A stretch of 64,000 nucleotides of DNA from Herminiimonas arsenicoxydans (GTDB taxonomy: Bacteria; Pseudomonadota; Gammaproteobacteria; Burkholderiales; Burkholderiaceae_D), in contig CU207211.1 of assembly GCA_000026125.1 (NCBI GenBank), positions 3,100,001 to 3,164,000 on the forward strand, given 5' to 3'. Position numbers and translations under genes: made by a program. Shown here piece after piece: positions 62,090-64,000 of the stretch (positions within the stretch are counted from its first letter, which is position 1; each line of letters starts with the position of its first letter). The notes under the pieces were generated by a model that did not search any database, was not told the origin of the DNA, and saw only the letters and a list, made by a program, of their open reading frames with translations.

Positions 62090-63244
62090 TCAACCGTGGT
62101 GCAGTGGGGTTGAGCCAAAACCACCTCCGACGGCACCGGCAGCTCCGAGAGCAGATTTTGTAATTTTCTTCAGCCCACCTTCTGACACCTCAAAAATCAG
62201 CAATGCTGGTTTCGCAGGCGTGAGATATGAGCCAGTATTCCAGAATTCGCCTTTTACACCGTCGGTGATTTTTTTGTATTCTTGCATCGCTCTGAAGCTT
62301 GGCGGATCCTTTTCATCATCCAATATTTGCTTGGAACTTGCGACAATTATTGCTCCAGGCAATGCTTGATTTAGAGCGCGTACAGCATCCGAGCTAACCT
62401 GCGCCTTACTCCCCAGATCCGAAAGGCTGTCCCAGGATAATGAATGCCACGAGCAATGATGGGGCGTGCCGAGCAAGTTGTACTGCAGTTTTGCAATATC
62501 TCCTTTATATTTCCCCCAAATTCTTTCCCAGATACCTACCTCTGCATCGCCGCCCGAAAGATATTTTGCTGCATTAGGCGTACCCCCGACACCGATCGAG
62601 TAATTCATGATGATGCTTGATTCGTTCTTTCCCAATAACTTGTCTTCTTCTTCATCCTTTGCCAGCATAGGTGCTAATAGTTCAGCGACGAAGTTTGGCT
62701 CATCAGTGCCGCAGATGCTATGAATAGAGGCGCCAGCTTTCACGACGATCTCTTGGATACCATCGGTCTTTCCATTGATATCTTCACCTAAGATTTTTAT
62801 ACGGTCTCCGTGACTATATGACTTGAATTGCTTGTAGCGATTTACGCGACGGCGCGCTTCAGTTGCCCAAGTTTTTGCGTCGTCGCATAGAGTGTGATTT
62901 TTTTCGTTCGAACGGCGGAATACAAGCGGAGAGGACCACATTTCTCGAATGATGATCTTTTTGGGGGTAACGCGATCGTTGTAATCGCGAAGCGAACCCA
63001 CATGAAAGTGCTCCGCAAATCCACGGCAGTGATCTTGGTCTGGGTGACTTAAAACCATAACATCGACGTAGGGGCGGTTATTTTCATCAAGCTCCAGATC
63101 CTTGCGAAGGTCGTCTGCTACATCACGGATTTCATCGTCAGGTTTCCGAATATTTGCATCAATGAGTATTCGCCGGCCGCTTTCGAGCTTAATTAAGGTC
63201 ATGTCACCATTAGCGACAGGGTAAAAAGTGATCTCTGGATTCAT
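62090..63244 (-). CDS. ComEC-like metallo-beta-lactamase hydrolase (MBL 2)
   Basis: 384 residues, first gene of the island operon, with AGGGG five bases before its ATG. The metal motif is SHPDQDHCRG (H67, D69, D71, H72), with a later PHHCSW (261-266) and GGDAEVG (231-237). It shares the general ComEC-like plan with the MBL two genes downstream but is clearly divergent, with an insertion around residues 85-180. The C-terminus is glycine-rich and ends FGSTPLHHG, a flexible tail that could be a conjugation site (inference). Confidence 0.85.
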   Translation of the reverse strand: MNPEITFYPVANGDMTLIKLESGRRILIDANIRKPDDEIRDVADDLRKDLELDENNRPYVDVMVLSHPDQDHCRGFAEHFHVGSLRDYNDRVTPKKIIIREMWSSPLVFRRSNEKNHTLCDDAKTWATEARRRVNRYKQFKSYSHGDRIKILGEDINGKTDGIQEIVVKAGASIHSICGTDEPNFVAELLAPMLAKDEEEDKLLGKNESSIIMNYSIGVGGTPNAAKYLSGGDAEVGIWERIWGKYKGDIAKLQYNLLGTPHHCSWHSLSWDSLSDLGSKAQVSSDAVRALNQALPGAIIVASSKQILDDEKDPPSFRAMQEYKKITDGVKGEFWNTGSYLTPAKPALLIFEVSEGGLKKITKSALGAAGAVGGGFGSTPLHHG

Positions 63245-63472
63245 GTGCGCCCCTCTATAGTCAGTTTTTATTACTTTTTAGCCATTAATTTACTTTGCAA
63301 CAACATATAATGTAGGTTGATCCCCACATTGCAAGTAGCAAACTTCACTGAATTCGTGAACTTCAAAGTGAATTATTTTCGCGGATTAAAACTAAGTCCC
63401 AGTCGAAAAACATGTCGCACCCCAACATGTTTGTTCGTGCGCAATGTATCCGCCCAAAATAAGCACACTACA

Positions 63473-63510
63473 TCTAGTGCAAATTTTGAATTGACAACTA
63501 ATTCTAGTGC
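63473..63510 (+). repeat. Direct repeat TCTAGTGC spaced by three helical turns
   Basis: TCTAGTGC at 63473-63480 recurs at 63503-63510, a 30-base period that places both on the same DNA face, flanking a TTGACA box. Candidate regulator sites. Confidence 0.4.
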
Positions 63511-63546
63511 GTGAAATTGTACTTATCCACAGATTTGATTGATCTG

Positions 63547-63562
63547 GTGCCATATTTGGCAC
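63547..63562. promoter_or_regulatory. Palindromic candidate operator before the XRE regulator gene
   Basis: GTGCCATATTTGGCAC has perfect six-base arms around a four-base centre and lies five bases before the AGGAG of the regulator gene, ideal for autorepression. Confidence 0.6.
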
Positions 63563-63577
63563 TTTTTAGGAGTGCAA

Positions 63578-63895
63578 ATGTCCTTACCCGGCTTCGATAA
63601 AATTGATGGTTTGACTGCTCGTCAGTTGCAAACAAGAATAGTCAATCGCGTTCGATTTGAACGTCGACAGTTGGAGTTGACCCAAAAGGCGTTTGCCCAA
63701 ATGTGCGGCATTCCATTAAGGACATACAAACGTTTTGAATTGGATCAATGTGATTCACTTGAGGTATTTATAAAACTTGTCATGGCATTTGAACGAGTTA
63801 CGGGGATCGAAGTACTATTTCCTGCACGGTTACAAAAAGTCCGAATACGTACCCCAATCGCTGCTTTGAAACGAATGCAAGAGAGAAATTTATAA
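63578..63895 (+). CDS. XRE-family helix-turn-helix regulator
   Basis: 105 residues from the ATG at 63578 (MSLPGFDKIDGL), which has AGGAG six bases upstream; the frame is open 13 codons further. The HTH is RVRFERRQLELTQKAFAQMC followed by GIPLRTYKRFE (about residues 25-55). It is divergent from the MBL-E2/E1/JAB operon and probably controls it. A HipB-like antitoxin role with a partner beyond the window edge is the main alternative. The last 105 bases of the window show no gene. Confidence 0.85.
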   Translation: MSLPGFDKIDGLTARQLQTRIVNRVRFERRQLELTQKAFAQMCGIPLRTYKRFELDQCDSLEVFIKLVMAFERVTGIEVLFPARLQKVRIRTPIAALKRMQERNL

Positions 63896-64000
63896 AGTCA
63901 GCACGTTATAGTTCTGCAAATAAAATTTCAGTTTGAATTGCCAAACAGAAAATGTCAGATCCGCGCACACCTGACGAATGAGAAGTTTAATGAATGTATT

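Larger units (their letters stand above)
63245..63577. promoter_or_regulatory. Divergent control region between the MBL operon and the XRE regulator
   Basis: The 333 AT-rich bases carry no convincing gene. They hold a TTGACA box at 63491-63496 on the plus strand without a good -10, two copies of TCTAGTGC exactly 30 bases apart, and a palindrome just before the regulator gene. A TATAAT occurs at 63306-63311 on the plus strand without a matching -35. The operon promoter on the minus strand could not be placed. Confidence 0.5.

Noticed and set aside
57945..63895. Calling the island a type II CBASS
   Set aside because: No CD-NTase gene is in the operon or elsewhere in the window; E1/E2/JAB alone does not make CBASS.
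63578..63895. HipB antitoxin of a HipBA pair
   Set aside because: No HipA frame is visible in the remaining 105 bases, and the divergent operator arrangement points to control of the MBL operon; kept only as an alternative.

Overview
The window reads as chromosome of a Burkholderiales betaproteobacterium, most likely Oxalobacteraceae close to Herminiimonas/Janthinobacterium. That placement rests on recalled protein character and on the merged ribosomal/RNA polymerase gene order; no search was run. Most of it is slowly evolving core genome, with one accessory island at the right end.

Layout. (1) 104-4174: hemB on the plus strand; then on the minus strand a 1-Cys peroxiredoxin, the transmembrane reductase dsbD and cutA. 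(2) 4400-23686, minus strand: the alpha, spc, S10 and str gene sets run head to tail (rpsL-rpsG-fusA-tuf-rpsJ-rplC-D-W-B-rpsS-rplV-rpsC-rplP-rpmC-rpsQ-rplN-X-E-rpsN-H-rplF-R-rpsE-rpmD-rplO-secY-infA-rpmJ-rpsM-K-D-rpoA-rplQ). A near-consensus promoter precedes rpsL, another lies between rpsJ and rplC, and intrinsic terminators or strong hairpins sit in several gaps. (3) 24115-38409, minus strand: tRNA-Tyr, tRNA-Gly, tRNA-Thr, second tuf, tRNA-Trp, secE, nusG, rplK, rplA, rplJ, rplL, rpoB, rpoC. A consensus promoter sits before tRNA-Tyr and an intrinsic terminator after rpoC. The two tuf genes encode the same protein and differ at only about seven bases.

(4) 38526-57685: ordinary housekeeping and signalling genes. 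These are a class I amidotransferase-like hydrolase, an ArsC-like protein, a TPR protein with a degenerate receiver domain, a GGDEF protein, an MFS transporter, a CNNM/CBS protein, two small DUF2905-type membrane proteins and a MidA-like methyltransferase. A small SDR-folB-ttcA operon, a chemoreceptor, a lipoprotein, glmU with a helix-hairpin-helix gene, an Lrp/AsnC regulator and glmS follow.

(5) 57945-63895: immediately downstream of glmS, the classical Tn7 target, lies a compact and visibly more AT-rich cassette. A divergent XRE-type regulator faces a four-gene minus-strand operon: ComEC-like metallo-beta-lactamase (MBL), a single-chain E2-E1-JAB ubiquitin-type protein, a second ComEC-like MBL, and a four-TM membrane protein. 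The genes overlap or nearly touch. The E2-E1-JAB chain looks like the CBASS proteins Cap2 and Cap3 fused, yet no CD-NTase and no ubiquitin-like protein is visible. This is the best candidate in the window for an undescribed conflict or defence system. Two of its proteins end in glycine, a possible clue to the conjugation substrate.
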